Origin: Betaproteobacteria bacterium
GTDB lineage: Bacteria; Pseudomonadota; Gammaproteobacteria; Burkholderiales; Rhodocyclaceae
Direction of reading: 5' to 3'
NCBI GenBank assembly: GCA_016234745.1
Contig: JACRAR010000061.1
Coordinates: 1 to 38,058, forward strand
DNA: 38,058 bases
Shown: positions 9,802-23,354 of the stretch, piece by piece
Numbering within the stretch: position 1 is the first letter of the stretch
Layout of the letters: each line of letters starts with the position of its first letter
Position numbers and translations under genes: made by a program
Notes under the pieces: model-generated
The model's input: only the letters and a program-made list of their open reading frames with translations
The model's database searches: none
What the model was told of the DNA's origin: nothing

Positions 9802-11919
9802 CTATCGCGGCGTGGCGTCCGGCAAGCCGCCATCGACCGGGATCGTTGCGCCGGTCGTGGGCGTTTCGTGCCTCAAGAAGAAAAGCACTGCCGCCGCAAC
9901 ATGCTCCGCCGTGACCTTGGCCTGGAGCAGGTTGCGCTTGCGGTAATACTCTTCGAGTCCGGCTTCATCAAGACCGCGGGCCTTCATGCGGCCGGGACCG
10001 ACCTCGGCCCAGAGTCCGGATTTTCGATCGCCATGCGCAAATACGGCATCAGGTGCAACCATATTGACCCGGACATTGATATCCGCCAATTCCAAGCTGG
10101 CAATCCGGGCAAGCTGGTGAGCTGCGGCCTTGGATGCGCTATAGGCGCCGAACGAGGCGCCCGGCGAGAATACATTCTTCGTCGATATCAGGACGATGTC
10201 GCCACCGATACCTTGAAAGCGGAAAAGCTTAGCGGCTGCTTTTAGCGTCAGGAGCGTGCCCTCGGTATTGACCCGTTCCAGCTTGCGAAAGACCTCTAAT
10301 TCAAGGTCTTCAAGACGGGCAACATGAGCGATCCCGGCGTTGGCAATGAGCGAATCCAGCCCGCCGAAGCGTTCGACGACTTGTCCGAATGCGGCGGTGA
10401 CCGACTCCGGGTTCGTGACATCCATGCCAACGCCGAGCACCCGGTCTGCGCCAAACCGGGATTGAAATGACTTCACGGTTTCATCCAGGGCAGGACCGGC
10501 GAGGTCGGACGCGGCCACATGACATCCGGCTTCCAGAAGCCGATTGCAGATGCCCGAGCCGATTGCTCCTGCGGAACCCGTGACCAGCACGACAGAACCG
10601 CCAAGCGGGGAGGGATGCCGGGAATTCAGTTTTGCCCGCTGGTAGGTGCGGAACTCCATATCGAAAATATGTCCTTCAGACAAGTCGCGATAGTCGCCGC
10701 CGGTCTCGAAGATCGTCTGTTTTGCCTGGAGTGTTTGCAGCGTGATGTCGGCGATCATCGCCGCTTCGGCCGCCGTCGCCCCGGCGGTGATGATGCCTAC
10801 GCCCGGAATGGCGACTGCTCGCGGGAAAAGATCGGCCTCGACAATTTGTGGCGGAGCTGGCTGGCGTTTGATATACGCCAGGTATTCGTCGATAAACCGG
10901 GAGCGTGCCGACTCGATCTGCCCTTTGAGCGCGGCCACATCATCAAGCCTGGGCGAATCGATCCAGAGCGGGAATCGCCGGGTGCGGATCAGGTAATCGG
11001 GCGTGAGCGGCGTTGAAACGATGATCTGCTGCGCTTCTTGCGCCTGGAGGAGTTCGAGGATTTCTTTGTTGGCGCTGTGCTTGAGAATGACGCGTGAAAA
11101 TGCAACATCCTGGTCGCCTGAAGCAGGCGAGAGCAGTCCGCGAACCATCGGCGCTATCCGCGCATAAGTGCTGACGGCATCCTGCGCGCAAGCCGGGGCC
11201 GACCTGACCGTAAGCGGCCGGCAGCGTTTCTTCGCGAGATAGGATTCGGCCCGCGATGTCAGTTGGATCGTGGCATCGTACGCTTCCTTTGCTGACGCCC
11301 CCCAGGTGACCAACCCATGATGCTCGATGAGGAGGCCAAGGCATTCCGTTTTGTCCTTGACTGCTTCGGCAGATGCCCTGGCGCACTCGAAGCCGACTTG
11401 CGCATAGGGAATCACGGCAACCGATGCACCGAGGGCTTCACGAATCGCCGTTGCCGAATCGCGCCGGTTTGTCAGCGCCAACAGCGCAACCGGGTGCGTG
11501 TGCATGACAAACGTATGGGGCAGCAAGAAATGCAGCAAGGTCTCGATGGAAGGCATCCTATCGCCCGGTCGCACCAGGGTTGATCGGAAGTATGCCGCCA
11601 TGTCTTCGTCAGACAGGTGTTCGCAATTGCGCAAAGGTTCCAGTCTGTCGAGGTCGAGATTGACAAAATCTTCTGCAGTTGCATTGGTCATGGAGCAGCC
11701 CGATGCCTTGATCACGAGCGAATTGCAGCGTGCCCCCAGGATGTTGAGGGTCGTTGTTTTTACCGAGGTGTTTCCGCCGCCATGCAGCGCAAGGTCGGCT
11801 TCTTCGCCGAGAAGCCGCGTTGCATACAGTAGCAGGGGCAGCTCTGCCGGGCTGCTGACGCCTATGCGTGAAATTAGTGCCGCTGCTTCAGCATCTGACC
11901 ATCTGTTTTTCATTTTCAT
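9802..11919 (-). CDS. Bifunctional class II aldolase / short-chain dehydrogenase
   Basis: 705 aa from ATG at 11919. The N-terminal class II aldolase/adducin domain has HGGGNTS at 46-52, metal-binding H140/H142 (HTHP) and H200/H201. The C-terminal SDR domain has the NAD(P) motif TGSAGAIG at 447-454, NAG at 527-529, Ser at 579 and the catalytic pair Y593/K597 (YSASK). The length and arrangement match the RhaD-type fusion family, in which the aldolase splits a ketose 1-phosphate into DHAP and an aldehyde that the dehydrogenase then oxidises. The true sugar is unknown. It starts 32 bases inside the upstream epimerase gene, so translation is coupled. The longer frame reaching 12069 is rejected because it runs far into the epimerase gene and lacks homology-like sequence. 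Confidence 0.85.
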   Translation of the reverse strand: MKMKNRWSDAEAAALISRIGVSSPAELPLLLYATRLLGEEADLALHGGGNTSVKTTTLNILGARCNSLVIKASGCSMTNATAEDFVNLDLDRLEPLRNCEHLSDEDMAAYFRSTLVRPGDRMPSIETLLHFLLPHTFVMHTHPVALLALTNRRDSATAIREALGASVAVIPYAQVGFECARASAEAVKDKTECLGLLIEHHGLVTWGASAKEAYDATIQLTSRAESYLAKKRCRPLTVRSAPACAQDAVSTYARIAPMVRGLLSPASGDQDVAFSRVILKHSANKEILELLQAQEAQQIIVSTPLTPDYLIRTRRFPLWIDSPRLDDVAALKGQIESARSRFIDEYLAYIKRQPAPPQIVEADLFPRAVAIPGVGIITAGATAAEAAMIADITLQTLQAKQTIFETGGDYRDLSEGHIFDMEFRTYQRAKLNSRHPSPLGGSVVLVTGSAGAIGSGICNRLLEAGCHVAASDLAGPALDETVKSFQSRFGADRVLGVGMDVTNPESVTAAFGQVVERFGGLDSLIANAGIAHVARLEDLELEVFRKLERVNTEGTLLTLKAAAKLFRFQGIGGDIVLISTKNVFSPGASFGAYSASKAAAHQLARIASLELADINVRVNMVAPDAVFAHGDRKSGLWAEVGPGRMKARGLDEAGLEEYYRKRNLLQAKVTAEHVAAAVLFFLRHETPTTGATIPVDGGLPDATPR

Positions 11920-12643
11920 CACAGCCTTTAAGAGCTTTACTGATCGACAGGCGCATTTCCTCAAGGTTTTCCCTGACTCTACCCCCTTCGAACACTGCAC
12001 TGCCGGTAACGATAATCTGGCCGCCCCAGGAGGCTGCCTGGCCGATGTTATTGCGGGTAATCCCGCCATCGATGCCGATCAATATATTTCTCCCGGATTT
12101 GCTGATGATGCTTTTGAGCAGGGCGCAGCGGCGGCCTGTTTCATCAATCAGGCGCTGGCCTGGAAAGCCGGGGTTGATGGCCAGAAGGAAAACCAGATCA
12201 ACTTCGGCGAGCAATGGCTCAAGCACATCGAGAGAAGTTCCCGGATTGAGTGCGATGCCGCGCAGGATCCCGCGGCTGGGATCATTGCTGTTTTTCAGCT
12301 CGCCAATAAGCTGCAGCGAGCGGTGAATATGCCTGCCCGACTCGGCATGGACCGTGATGATGTCGGCGCCTGCCGCCGCGAATTCCGGGATGAGCGGAAG
12401 CGGGTCCTCGACCATGAGGTGCACGTCTTTAAGGAGCGTGGTGCCAATCCCCTTGGCAAAGAAGGCTCCGGCGGTGAATTGCGGACAGAAGCGGCCATCC
12501 ATGACGTCAAAATGGAGTAACCGAATGCCGTTTTCCTCCAGCGTCTTGATGCTGTCGGCCAGATGCAGCAGATTGGCGGAGAGCGCGCCGACGCTTAGCA
12601 GCGGCGCTGATGACTTGATCGTATCAAGAAGCGATGACGCCAT
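11888..12643 (-). CDS. Ribulose-phosphate 3-epimerase-like protein (Rpe/AlsE family)
   Basis: 251 aa, TIM-barrel epimerase of pentulose or hexulose phosphates. Metal and acid-base residues are visible: H44 and D46 in HFDVMDG, H75 in DVHLMVEDP, the NPGFPGQ phosphate loop (NPGFGGQ in canonical Rpe) and the second catalytic Asp in GIDGGI near residue 190. It is somewhat longer than housekeeping Rpe (about 225 aa), and the G-to-P change in the phosphate loop suggests a paralogue with a special substrate, as in AlsE (allulose 6-phosphate epimerase). The start codon overlaps the stop of the lsrF-like gene (TAATG at 12641-12645). Exact substrate not assignable. Confidence 0.8.
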   Translation of the reverse strand: MASSLLDTIKSSAPLLSVGALSANLLHLADSIKTLEENGIRLLHFDVMDGRFCPQFTAGAFFAKGIGTTLLKDVHLMVEDPLPLIPEFAAAGADIITVHAESGRHIHRSLQLIGELKNSNDPSRGILRGIALNPGTSLDVLEPLLAEVDLVFLLAINPGFPGQRLIDETGRRCALLKSIISKSGRNILIGIDGGITRNNIGQAASWGGQIIVTGSAVFEGGRVRENLEEMRLSISKALKGCDENEKQMVRC

Positions 12644-13527
12644 TATTTCTTTTCGTTCTTGAGGGATTCGAAATATTCAAAGGCAATGCGCGGTTTCATC
12701 CCTTCGTGTACCACCTTCCGTACGGCCTGCAACATTGCGACAGGTGCGTCGGACTGAAAAATGTTCCGCCCCATGTCAACGCCGAGGGCGCCCGCCTGAA
12801 TGGCATTTGCAGCCATGGTCAAAGCTTCCAGTTCCGGAAGTTTCTTTCCTCCCGCAATCACAATGGGGACCGGGCATGCCGCAGTGACGGTGTCGAAATC
12901 TTCCGGCACATAATAGGTCTTGACAAATGCTGCGCCGAGTTCCGCGCAGATGCGTGACGCGAGCCCCATGTACTTGGCGTCGCGTGCCATGTCTTTGCCC
13001 ACGGCAGTCACACCGAGCACCGGCATCCCGACCTTCATGCCGGCGTCGACGAGCCGCGTCAGGTTGTGCACGGATTGCGTTTCAAATTCACCGCCGATGA
13101 ATACCTGCACGGCGACAGCCGAAACGTTCATGCGCAGGGCATCTTCCATGTCAACGGCGATATTCTCATTCGATAGCTCCTTGAGAATGCTTGGCCCGCC
13201 GCTCGCGCGCATCACAACGCCTTTGGCGGTGGACGCAGGAATGATCGAGCGCAGGATTCCGCGTGTAAGCATGAGCGCATCGGCGCTTGGCGCGAGCGGA
13301 AGGATCGAGATATCGACCCGCTCAAGCCCGGTGGTCGGACCTTGAAAGTAGCCATGGTCAAAAGCGAGCATCACGGTCTTCCCGGATTCCGGGTTGAAGA
13401 TGCGTGCGAGGCGGTTCTTCATGCCCCAGTCGTAATTATTCGATCCCTTCAAAAAAAATAGTTCGTTTTGCTGCGGGATATCAGTGAAATAGCTTTTCTC
13501 TTTGATTGAGACATCTGCTTCTGGCAT
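12643..13527 (-). CDS. LsrF-like class I aldolase/thiolase (DeoC/FbaB family)
   Basis: 294 aa. It resembles 3-hydroxy-5-phosphonooxypentane-2,4-dione thiolase LsrF in length and features: the [11 protein letters not shown] motif at 55-63, a conserved RASGGPS loop near 107-113, and Lys203 in FVKTYY, the same position as the Schiff-base lysine of E. coli LsrF. LsrF cleaves the last intermediate of phospho-AI-2 breakdown to DHAP and acetyl-CoA. No lsrK, lsrG, lsrR or transporter genes are near, so AI-2 breakdown is not shown and a related substrate is possible. First gene of a three-gene minus-strand operon; GAGGAG lies about 7 bases before the ATG. Confidence 0.8.
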   Translation of the reverse strand: MPEADVSIKEKSYFTDIPQQNELFFLKGSNNYDWGMKNRLARIFNPESGKTVMLAFDHGYFQGPTTGLERVDISILPLAPSADALMLTRGILRSIIPASTAKGVVMRASGGPSILKELSNENIAVDMEDALRMNVSAVAVQVFIGGEFETQSVHNLTRLVDAGMKVGMPVLGVTAVGKDMARDAKYMGLASRICAELGAAFVKTYYVPEDFDTVTAACPVPIVIAGGKKLPELEALTMAANAIQAGALGVDMGRNIFQSDAPVAMLQAVRKVVHEGMKPRIAFEYFESLKNEKK

Positions 13528-13743
13528 GGTTATGCTCCTCTATTATTAACAGGTTGCCTAAAGTCGTTAGGGCAGCGTGATTGGTGTCAATGTGATCGCC
13601 GTGGTGAAGCGGCAGGCTTGATCTGCATGGTCGGGTAGTCTCCTGCGCATTGTCGGTTGCACCTGATTACTGCCGGCGGCATCGACAGGTTGTATCAGGA
13701 AGAGCAGCGGCAGGCAGATTCTGTTTCACGGCTGCGTTCCGCC
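13528..13743 (-). promoter_or_regulatory. Leader/promoter region of the lsrF-like operon
   Basis: 216 bp between the end of secA and the first operon gene. On the minus strand a TTGACA (complement of 13585-13590) is a plausible -35 box; the best -10 is weak. A short inverted repeat CCTAA-N5-TTAGG near 13558-13572 lies downstream and could be an operator. No further gene is seen. Confidence 0.3.
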
Positions 13744-16470
<2,727 letters not shown>

Positions 16471-16494
16471 GCGCGAGTACCCTAGGGGCAAATT

Positions 16495-16510
16495 CGGGCA
16501 CAAGTGCCCG
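16495..16510 (-). promoter_or_regulatory. Perfect palindromic hairpin in the secA leader
   Basis: CGGGCAC-AA-GTGCCCG: two 7-base arms around 2 bases, ending 24 bases before the secA ATG. In RNA it would form a stable hairpin between the putative promoter and the weak secA ribosome binding site; as DNA it could be an operator. Function is unknown; no SecM-like arrest gene is visible upstream. Confidence 0.45.
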
Positions 16511-16525
16511 TGGCGGCAAAATGAA

Positions 16526-16534
16526 ATTTTATCA
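16526..16534 (-). promoter_or_regulatory. secA: Candidate extended -10 promoter for secA
   Basis: On the minus strand TGATAAAAT (TG-N-TAAAAT) is a good extended -10 box 55-64 bases before the secA start and upstream of the leader palindrome. No clear -35 box lies at the right distance, which extended -10 promoters can tolerate. Confidence 0.4.
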
Positions 16535-16627
16535 TGGGGGCGTGACCGACCATTCCAGACCGCAGACTGGCCGCCGCCCAAGCCTGACGGCGACAGAACC
16601 AAGAACCCGGGAGATTCTTGAATTGAT

Positions 16628-16704
<77 letters not shown>

Positions 16705-16781
16705 AAGCGATTAGCAGATTCGCAGAGAGGTTGCCCTGCTGGCTGAAATCGGTCTGCGACTGCGCTTGCCCACGGGCTGAA

Positions 16782-17762
16782 TCAGTGGTCTCGCGCGATA
16801 GCAAAACGCGCTAATTGTAGCAGAGATTCCTGGTAAGTCGAAGCCGAAAGGGTGCGCAAAGCGGCGATGGCCATGTCGATTTCCGCTTCGGCCTGCCTGC
16901 GCGTCACGGCCAGCGCATCGGTCGAATGGATGGCCGCAAGCACGGCAAGAAAATCGTCGCGTCCGCCTTCTTCGATGGCATGCCGGACGCAGCCTGCCTG
17001 TTGCGCATTGCCGTGCTGCATGACATGGATCAGCGGCAAGGTCGGCTTGCCCTCGGCGAGGTCGTCGCCCAGATGTTTGCCGGTGGCGGTCTCTTCGCCG
17101 GAATAGTCGAGCACATCGTCGATGAGCTGGAAGGCGGTGCCCAGGTGCATGCCATAGCGCGCCAGGTCGTCCTCGACCTGCTGGCTGGCGCCGCCGAGCA
17201 GGGCGCCGAGCCGGGCGGCGGCTTCGAACAGCTTGGCAGTCTTGAAGCGGATCACCTGCAGATACTGCTCGACTTCGATGTCGGCGTTGTGGCAGTTCAT
17301 GAGCTGCAGCACCTCGCCTTCGGCAATGACGTTGGTGGCATCGGCCAGGATGCGCATCACGCGCATGTCGTCGACCGTCAGCATCATCTGGAAGGCGCGC
17401 GAGTACAGGAAATCGCCGACCAGCACGCTGGCGGCGTTGCCGAACAGTGCATTGGCGGTTTTGTTGCCGCGCCGCAGCTCGGATTCATCGACGACGTCGT
17501 CGTGGAGCAGGGTGGCGGTGTGGATGAACTCGATCACCGCGGCGAGTTCATGGTGATGAATGCCGCGATAGCCCATTGCACCCGCGGTCAACAGCACCAG
17601 AGCGGGGCGCAGGCGCTTGCCGCCGGAAGAGATGATGTATTCCGCCACCTGCCTGACCAGCACCACATCGGAATGCAGGCGTGCCCGGACCACCTTGTCG
17701 ACGGCCCGCATGTCGGGCTCGATCAGGGCGTTGAGGGCGGTAAGCAGCGAAGTGGCAGGCAA
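16782..17762 (-). CDS. ispB: Octaprenyl-diphosphate synthase (trans-isoprenyl diphosphate synthase)
   Basis: 326 aa from a TTG start at 17762; this start matches the known IspB length (about 323 aa). It builds the long isoprenoid side chain of ubiquinone or menaquinone from farnesyl diphosphate and isopentenyl diphosphate in the cytosol. The aspartate-rich motifs are DDVVD at 88-92 and DDVLD at 215-219, and the GGKRLRP substrate-binding motif is near 48-54. It is divergent from rplU, a common arrangement in proteobacteria. The exact chain length (octa- versus nona-) cannot be read from the sequence. Confidence 0.93.
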   Translation of the reverse strand: MPATSLLTALNALIEPDMRAVDKVVRARLHSDVVLVRQVAEYIISSGGKRLRPALVLLTAGAMGYRGIHHHELAAVIEFIHTATLLHDDVVDESELRRGNKTANALFGNAASVLVGDFLYSRAFQMMLTVDDMRVMRILADATNVIAEGEVLQLMNCHNADIEVEQYLQVIRFKTAKLFEAAARLGALLGGASQQVEDDLARYGMHLGTAFQLIDDVLDYSGEETATGKHLGDDLAEGKPTLPLIHVMQHGNAQQAGCVRHAIEEGGRDDFLAVLAAIHSTDALAVTRRQAEAEIDMAIAALRTLSASTYQESLLQLARFAIARDH

Positions 17763-17833
17763 GGGGGCAGGGCGGAACGAAAGGCGCGATGTTAGGCGGC
17801 ACCCCGGGCTGCGTCAAGCGAGACGAAATGTTT

Positions 17834-17862
17834 TTGACCTGAATCGGTTAGCCCTGTACAAT
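17834..17862 (+). promoter_or_regulatory. Sigma-70 promoter of rplU-rpmA
   Basis: TTGACC at 17834-17839, a 17-base spacer, then TACAAT at 17857-17862. It lies 40 bases before the rplU start in the divergent ispB/rplU gap, as expected for a strong ribosomal protein promoter. Confidence 0.75.
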
Positions 17863-17901
17863 GCGCGGTTCTTTGCGTTGTTATTACGAGTGGAGTCCAT
17901 C

Positions 17902-18213
17902 ATGTATGCGGTCATAAAAACCGGTGGCAAGCAGTACCGCGTTGCAGCCGGCGAAAAAATCAAAGTAGAACAGATACCGGCAGATGTGGGCGCTGAAATC
18001 ACCCTCGACCAGGTGCTCATGGTCGGTGAAGGCGAAACGGTCAAGATCGGCACACCGGTCATTGCCGGCGCCGCCGTCACCGCCAAAGTGATTGCCCATG
18101 GTCGCGGGCCGAAGATCAAGATCTTCAAGATGCGCCGCCGCAAGCATTACCAGAAGCACCAGGGGCATCGCCAGAACTACACCGAAATCGAGATCAGCGG
18201 CATCGCCGCCTGA
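17902..18213 (+). CDS. rplU: 50S ribosomal protein L21
   Basis: 103 aa, typical length. It begins [14 protein letters not shown], the L21 signature, and carries the basic RNA-binding segment [19 protein letters not shown] near 78-96. It binds 23S rRNA in the large subunit. The ATG at 17902 is preceded by TGGAG. First gene of rplU-rpmA, 32 bases before rpmA. Confidence 0.98.
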   Translation: MYAVIKTGGKQYRVAAGEKIKVEQIPADVGAEITLDQVLMVGEGETVKIGTPVIAGAAVTAKVIAHGRGPKIKIFKMRRRKHYQKHQGHRQNYTEIEISGIAA

Positions 18214-18245
18214 ACTCGACGGGCTTGAACAAAGGAGTCTGAACC

Positions 18246-18506
18246 ATGGCACACAAAAAAGCAGGCGGCAGTTCCCGTAACGGCCGCGACTCGCAATCCA
18301 AGCGCCTCGGCGTCAAGCGCTATGGCGGCGAGGCGGTACCCGCCGGCAGCATCATCGTGCGGCAGCGCGGCACGGTGTTTCATCCCGGCGACAACGTCGG
18401 CATCGGCAAGGATCACACCTTGTTCGCCAAGATCACCGGCGCAGTGAAGTTCACCTTCAAGGGTCCGGACAAGCGCAAGACGGTGAGCATCATTCCCGCA
18501 GCCTAG
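18246..18506 (+). CDS. rpmA: 50S ribosomal protein L27
   Basis: 86 aa, typical length, beginning [16 protein letters not shown], the flexible N-terminal arm that reaches towards the peptidyl-transferase centre. AAAGGAG lies 8 bases before the ATG. It follows rplU and precedes a strong terminator, then obgE. There is no N-terminal extension of the Firmicutes kind. Confidence 0.98.
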   Translation: MAHKKAGGSSRNGRDSQSKRLGVKRYGGEAVPAGSIIVRQRGTVFHPGDNVGIGKDHTLFAKITGAVKFTFKGPDKRKTVSIIPAA

Positions 18507-18533
18507 TTTGTAGCAAGTTTTTTTCCGCGCAAG

Positions 18534-20727
<2,194 letters not shown>

Positions 20728-20791
20728 CTTGGCCTGACGCCAGGTTCCCGAATGCGTTGTATAGTTTAGCTAACCTATTCAGGATCACTTC

Positions 20792-21778
20792 GTGAGCAAC
20801 CGACTGCCGCCGCTAAATGCGTTGCGCGCTTTTGAATCCGCTGCCCGGCACTTGAGCTTTCGCAAAGCCGCCGAGGAATTGCACGTCACGCCGGCGGCGG
20901 TGAGCCATCAAATCAAGATCCTCGAAGACCAGCTTGGCGTGCAGTTGTTCCGGCGCCTGACGCGGGCAGTCGAACTCACCGAGGCCGGCAGCAGTCTGCT
21001 GCCCAAACTCGGAGAGGCTTTCGACATTCTGACGCAGGCCGTGAACAAAGTGCGTGCCCAGGAGCAGAGCAATGCGCTCTCCGTCAATGTCCCGCCCTCT
21101 TTCGCCGCCAAATGGCTGATGCCCAGATTGCACCGCTTCGTCACGGCCTATCCCGACATCGACATCCGCATCATCGCCAACATGCGCCTGGTCGATGCCA
21201 GGCGCCAGGATGGTTCCTACGGCAATCCTGACGAGCATGACCGGACCGGCGATTTCAACATCGACATCCGTTTCGGCACGGGCAAATATCCGCACTGCCG
21301 GGTCGACAAGCTGTTCAATGTTTCCTTTACGCCGCTCTGCAGTCCGCGCATGCTGGAAGGCCTGCGCCCGCTCAAGAAGCCCTCGGATTTGCGCTATCAC
21401 CTGCTGCTTCACGACGAACTACCCGACATCAACGAGGGTTGGCCGAATTGGGCGCAGTGGCTCAAAGCCGCCGGAGTGGACGATGTCGAGGCCGATCGCG
21501 GCCCGCATTTCAACCATCCGATTCTCGGCCTGGAAGCCGCGGTGGACAACATGGGCGTGGCACTAGGGGTGAAGGAACTGGCTGCCTATGATCTGGCCGC
21601 CGGACGATTGGTGGCGCCATTTGACCTTGTTCTTAAGATTGATACGGCTTATTACCTGGTGGTCCCCGAAGATGGCGCTGACCGTCCGAAAATAAAAGTA
21701 TTCCGTGAATGGCTTCTGAAAGAGGCTCTTGATGCAAACAACAACAGAACTGACATATTTCAGGTTCCGCATGATTAA
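20792..21778 (+). CDS. LysR-family regulator, GcvA-like
   Basis: 328 aa from a GTG start with AGGA 8-9 bases upstream. The N-terminal winged helix-turn-helix (residues 5-65: LPPLNALRAFESAARHLSF, KAAEELHVTPAAVSHQIK) is of the GcvA type; the C-terminal periplasmic-binding-like effector domain follows. It contains a longer loop near 133-150 (DARRQDGSYGNPDEHDRTGD). It stands alone between proB and the ccm operon, with its own terminator, so its targets cannot be deduced. GcvA proper controls glycine cleavage genes, which are not present here. Confidence 0.88.
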   Translation: MSNRLPPLNALRAFESAARHLSFRKAAEELHVTPAAVSHQIKILEDQLGVQLFRRLTRAVELTEAGSSLLPKLGEAFDILTQAVNKVRAQEQSNALSVNVPPSFAAKWLMPRLHRFVTAYPDIDIRIIANMRLVDARRQDGSYGNPDEHDRTGDFNIDIRFGTGKYPHCRVDKLFNVSFTPLCSPRMLEGLRPLKKPSDLRYHLLLHDELPDINEGWPNWAQWLKAAGVDDVEADRGPHFNHPILGLEAAVDNMGVALGVKELAAYDLAAGRLVAPFDLVLKIDTAYYLVVPEDGADRPKIKVFREWLLKEALDANNNRTDIFQVPHD

Positions 21779-21888
21779 ATATTTCTAATCTGATACGTGA
21801 CAATTTATCGTTTGTTGCGATGCGTCATTATCGGTAAAGTAGCACCTGTCTCCTCCAGTTTCTCCTCCTAAGATGGATCTGGAATTTA

Positions 21889-21913
21889 GCCCGCCCCGCG
21901 CGGGCTTTTTTTT
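21889..21913 (+). terminator. Rho-independent terminator after the LysR gene
   Basis: GCCCGC (21889-21894), 5-base loop, GCGGGC (21900-21905), then eight T. It closes the LysR transcript before ccmA. Confidence 0.85.
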
Positions 21914-22000
21914 GGCCGCGAATAGCCGGATGTTGACCGGGATTAACCCACACACACAGGTTATCAGGCACAATGCCGCCCTCGCCGGCCCACCCGTAAC

Positions 22001-22618
22001 ATGCTGACTGCCATCAACCTCGCCTGCGTTCGAGGCGACCGCCATTTGTTTGCCAATCTTGGCTTCACTCTGGAGCCGGGCGGGCGCTTGCACGTGACCG
22101 GCGAAAACGGTTCCGGCAAGACCAGCCTGCTGCGGATACTCTGCGGCCTGTCGCCGCCAGAATCGGGGCAGATACACTGGCAGGGCGAACCCATCCGCGG
22201 CCTCGGCGACGAATACCGCAAGGCGGTGCTCTATCTGGGCCATCACAACGCGATCAAGGAAGAACTCACCGCGCTCGAAAATTTGCGCACTACCGCAGCG
22301 CTGGCCGGAATCGCCGTGGCAGACGAGGAAGGCGTGGCACTGCTGGGACGCGTCGGCCTGGCCGGGCGCGAGGATCTGCCGGTGCGCTTTCTCTCGCAAG
22401 GACAGAAACGGCGCGTGGCGCTATCCCGTCTGTTGTGGAGTCCCGCACCGCTCTGGATACTCGATGAGCCTTTTGTCGCGCTCGATACGGCCGCTGTCAG
22501 CTGGCTTGCCGAAATTGTCGGCGCGCATCTGGATCGGGGCGGCATGGCCGTGCTGACGAGCCATCAGGAAGTGAACATCGCCAGCGGGATTGCGCAATTT
22601 CTGAGGATCACGCCATGA
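22001..22618 (+). CDS. ccmA: Heme exporter ATP-binding protein CcmA
   Basis: 205 aa ABC ATPase of the CcmABCD complex, which frees holo-CcmE in cytochrome c maturation System I. Walker A is GENGSGKT (34-41), the signature is LSQGQKRR, and Walker B is LWILDEPF. First gene of the nine-gene ccm operon; it overlaps ccmB by 4 bases (ATGA). No confident promoter was found in the 87 bases after the upstream terminator. Confidence 0.96.
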   Translation: MLTAINLACVRGDRHLFANLGFTLEPGGRLHVTGENGSGKTSLLRILCGLSPPESGQIHWQGEPIRGLGDEYRKAVLYLGHHNAIKEELTALENLRTTAALAGIAVADEEGVALLGRVGLAGREDLPVRFLSQGQKRRVALSRLLWSPAPLWILDEPFVALDTAAVSWLAEIVGAHLDRGGMAVLTSHQEVNIASGIAQFLRITP

Positions 22619-23334
22619 AGCAGGCGGATGCTCTGAATCAGGCCGGCACTCTGGCGGAACTGGGCACGCTGGGCGTGCTGCTCGCCGTGGCGCGCCGCGA
22701 CCTGCTGCTGGCGCTGCGCCGGAAAAGCGAAGTGATGACTGTGCTGTTCTTCTTTGTCATCGTCGTCAGCCTGTTCCCACTCGGCATCGGCCCGGAGATG
22801 GCCCTGCTGCGCATCATCGCGCCCGGGGTGCTGTGGGTGGCGGCCTTGCTGGCGGCGATGCTCTCCCTGAACCGGCTGTTCGCTGCCGATTACGCCGACG
22901 GCACGCTCGAACAGATGGTGCTTTCGCCGGCGCCGCTCGGTCTGCTGGTGATCGGCAAGATTCTGGCGCACTGGCTCGTGACCGGCCTGCCGTTGGTGCT
23001 GATCGCGCCCCTGCTCGGCCTGCAGTATGATCTGGACGGTCGGGCGCTGGGCGTGCTGATGCTGTCGCTCTTGATCGGCACGCCGCTCTTGAGCCTGATC
23101 GGCGCCATCGGTGCGGCCTTGACGCTGGGCGTGCGCGGCGGCGGTGTGCTGCTTTCGCTGCTGACTTTGCCGTTGTATATTCCGGCCCTGATCTTCGGCG
23201 CCGGGGCGGTCGAGGCGGACATCTCGGGGCTTGGCGCGACCGGACATCTGTCGCTGCTGGCGGCGCTGCTGGCGCTGGCGTGTTTTTTCGCGCCGTGGGC
23301 AACCACGGCGGGATTGCGAATCGCATTGGAATAG
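22615..23334 (+). CDS. ccmB: Heme exporter membrane protein CcmB
   Basis: 239 aa, slightly longer than the usual 220 because of an N-terminal tail. About six membrane helices (for example VLFFFVIVVSLFPLGI and LLSLLTLPLYIPALIFGAG). It is the membrane partner of CcmA. The segment ADYADGTLEQMVLSP is typical of the family. Start coupled to the ccmA stop; ccmC follows after 20 bases. Confidence 0.95.
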   Translation: MKQADALNQAGTLAELGTLGVLLAVARRDLLLALRRKSEVMTVLFFFVIVVSLFPLGIGPEMALLRIIAPGVLWVAALLAAMLSLNRLFAADYADGTLEQMVLSPAPLGLLVIGKILAHWLVTGLPLVLIAPLLGLQYDLDGRALGVLMLSLLIGTPLLSLIGAIGAALTLGVRGGGVLLSLLTLPLYIPALIFGAGAVEADISGLGATGHLSLLAALLALACFFAPWATTAGLRIALE

Positions 23335-23354
23335 ACCTTACTGACCAAGTTACC

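Noticed and set aside
11498-12520. 340-aa plus-strand frame across the aldolase and epimerase genes
   Set aside because: It is antisense to two genes with clear catalytic motifs and has no family features.
12643-13527. Naming the lsrF-like operon as an AI-2 degradation locus
   Set aside because: The thiolase matches LsrF well (Lys203), but lsrK, lsrG, lsrR and the transporter genes are absent and the neighbours are of other families, so the pathway name is not supported.
16926-17795. 289-aa plus-strand frame opposite ispB
   Set aside because: It is antisense to ispB and rich in His/Gln/Val in the way antisense frames of GC-rich genes are.
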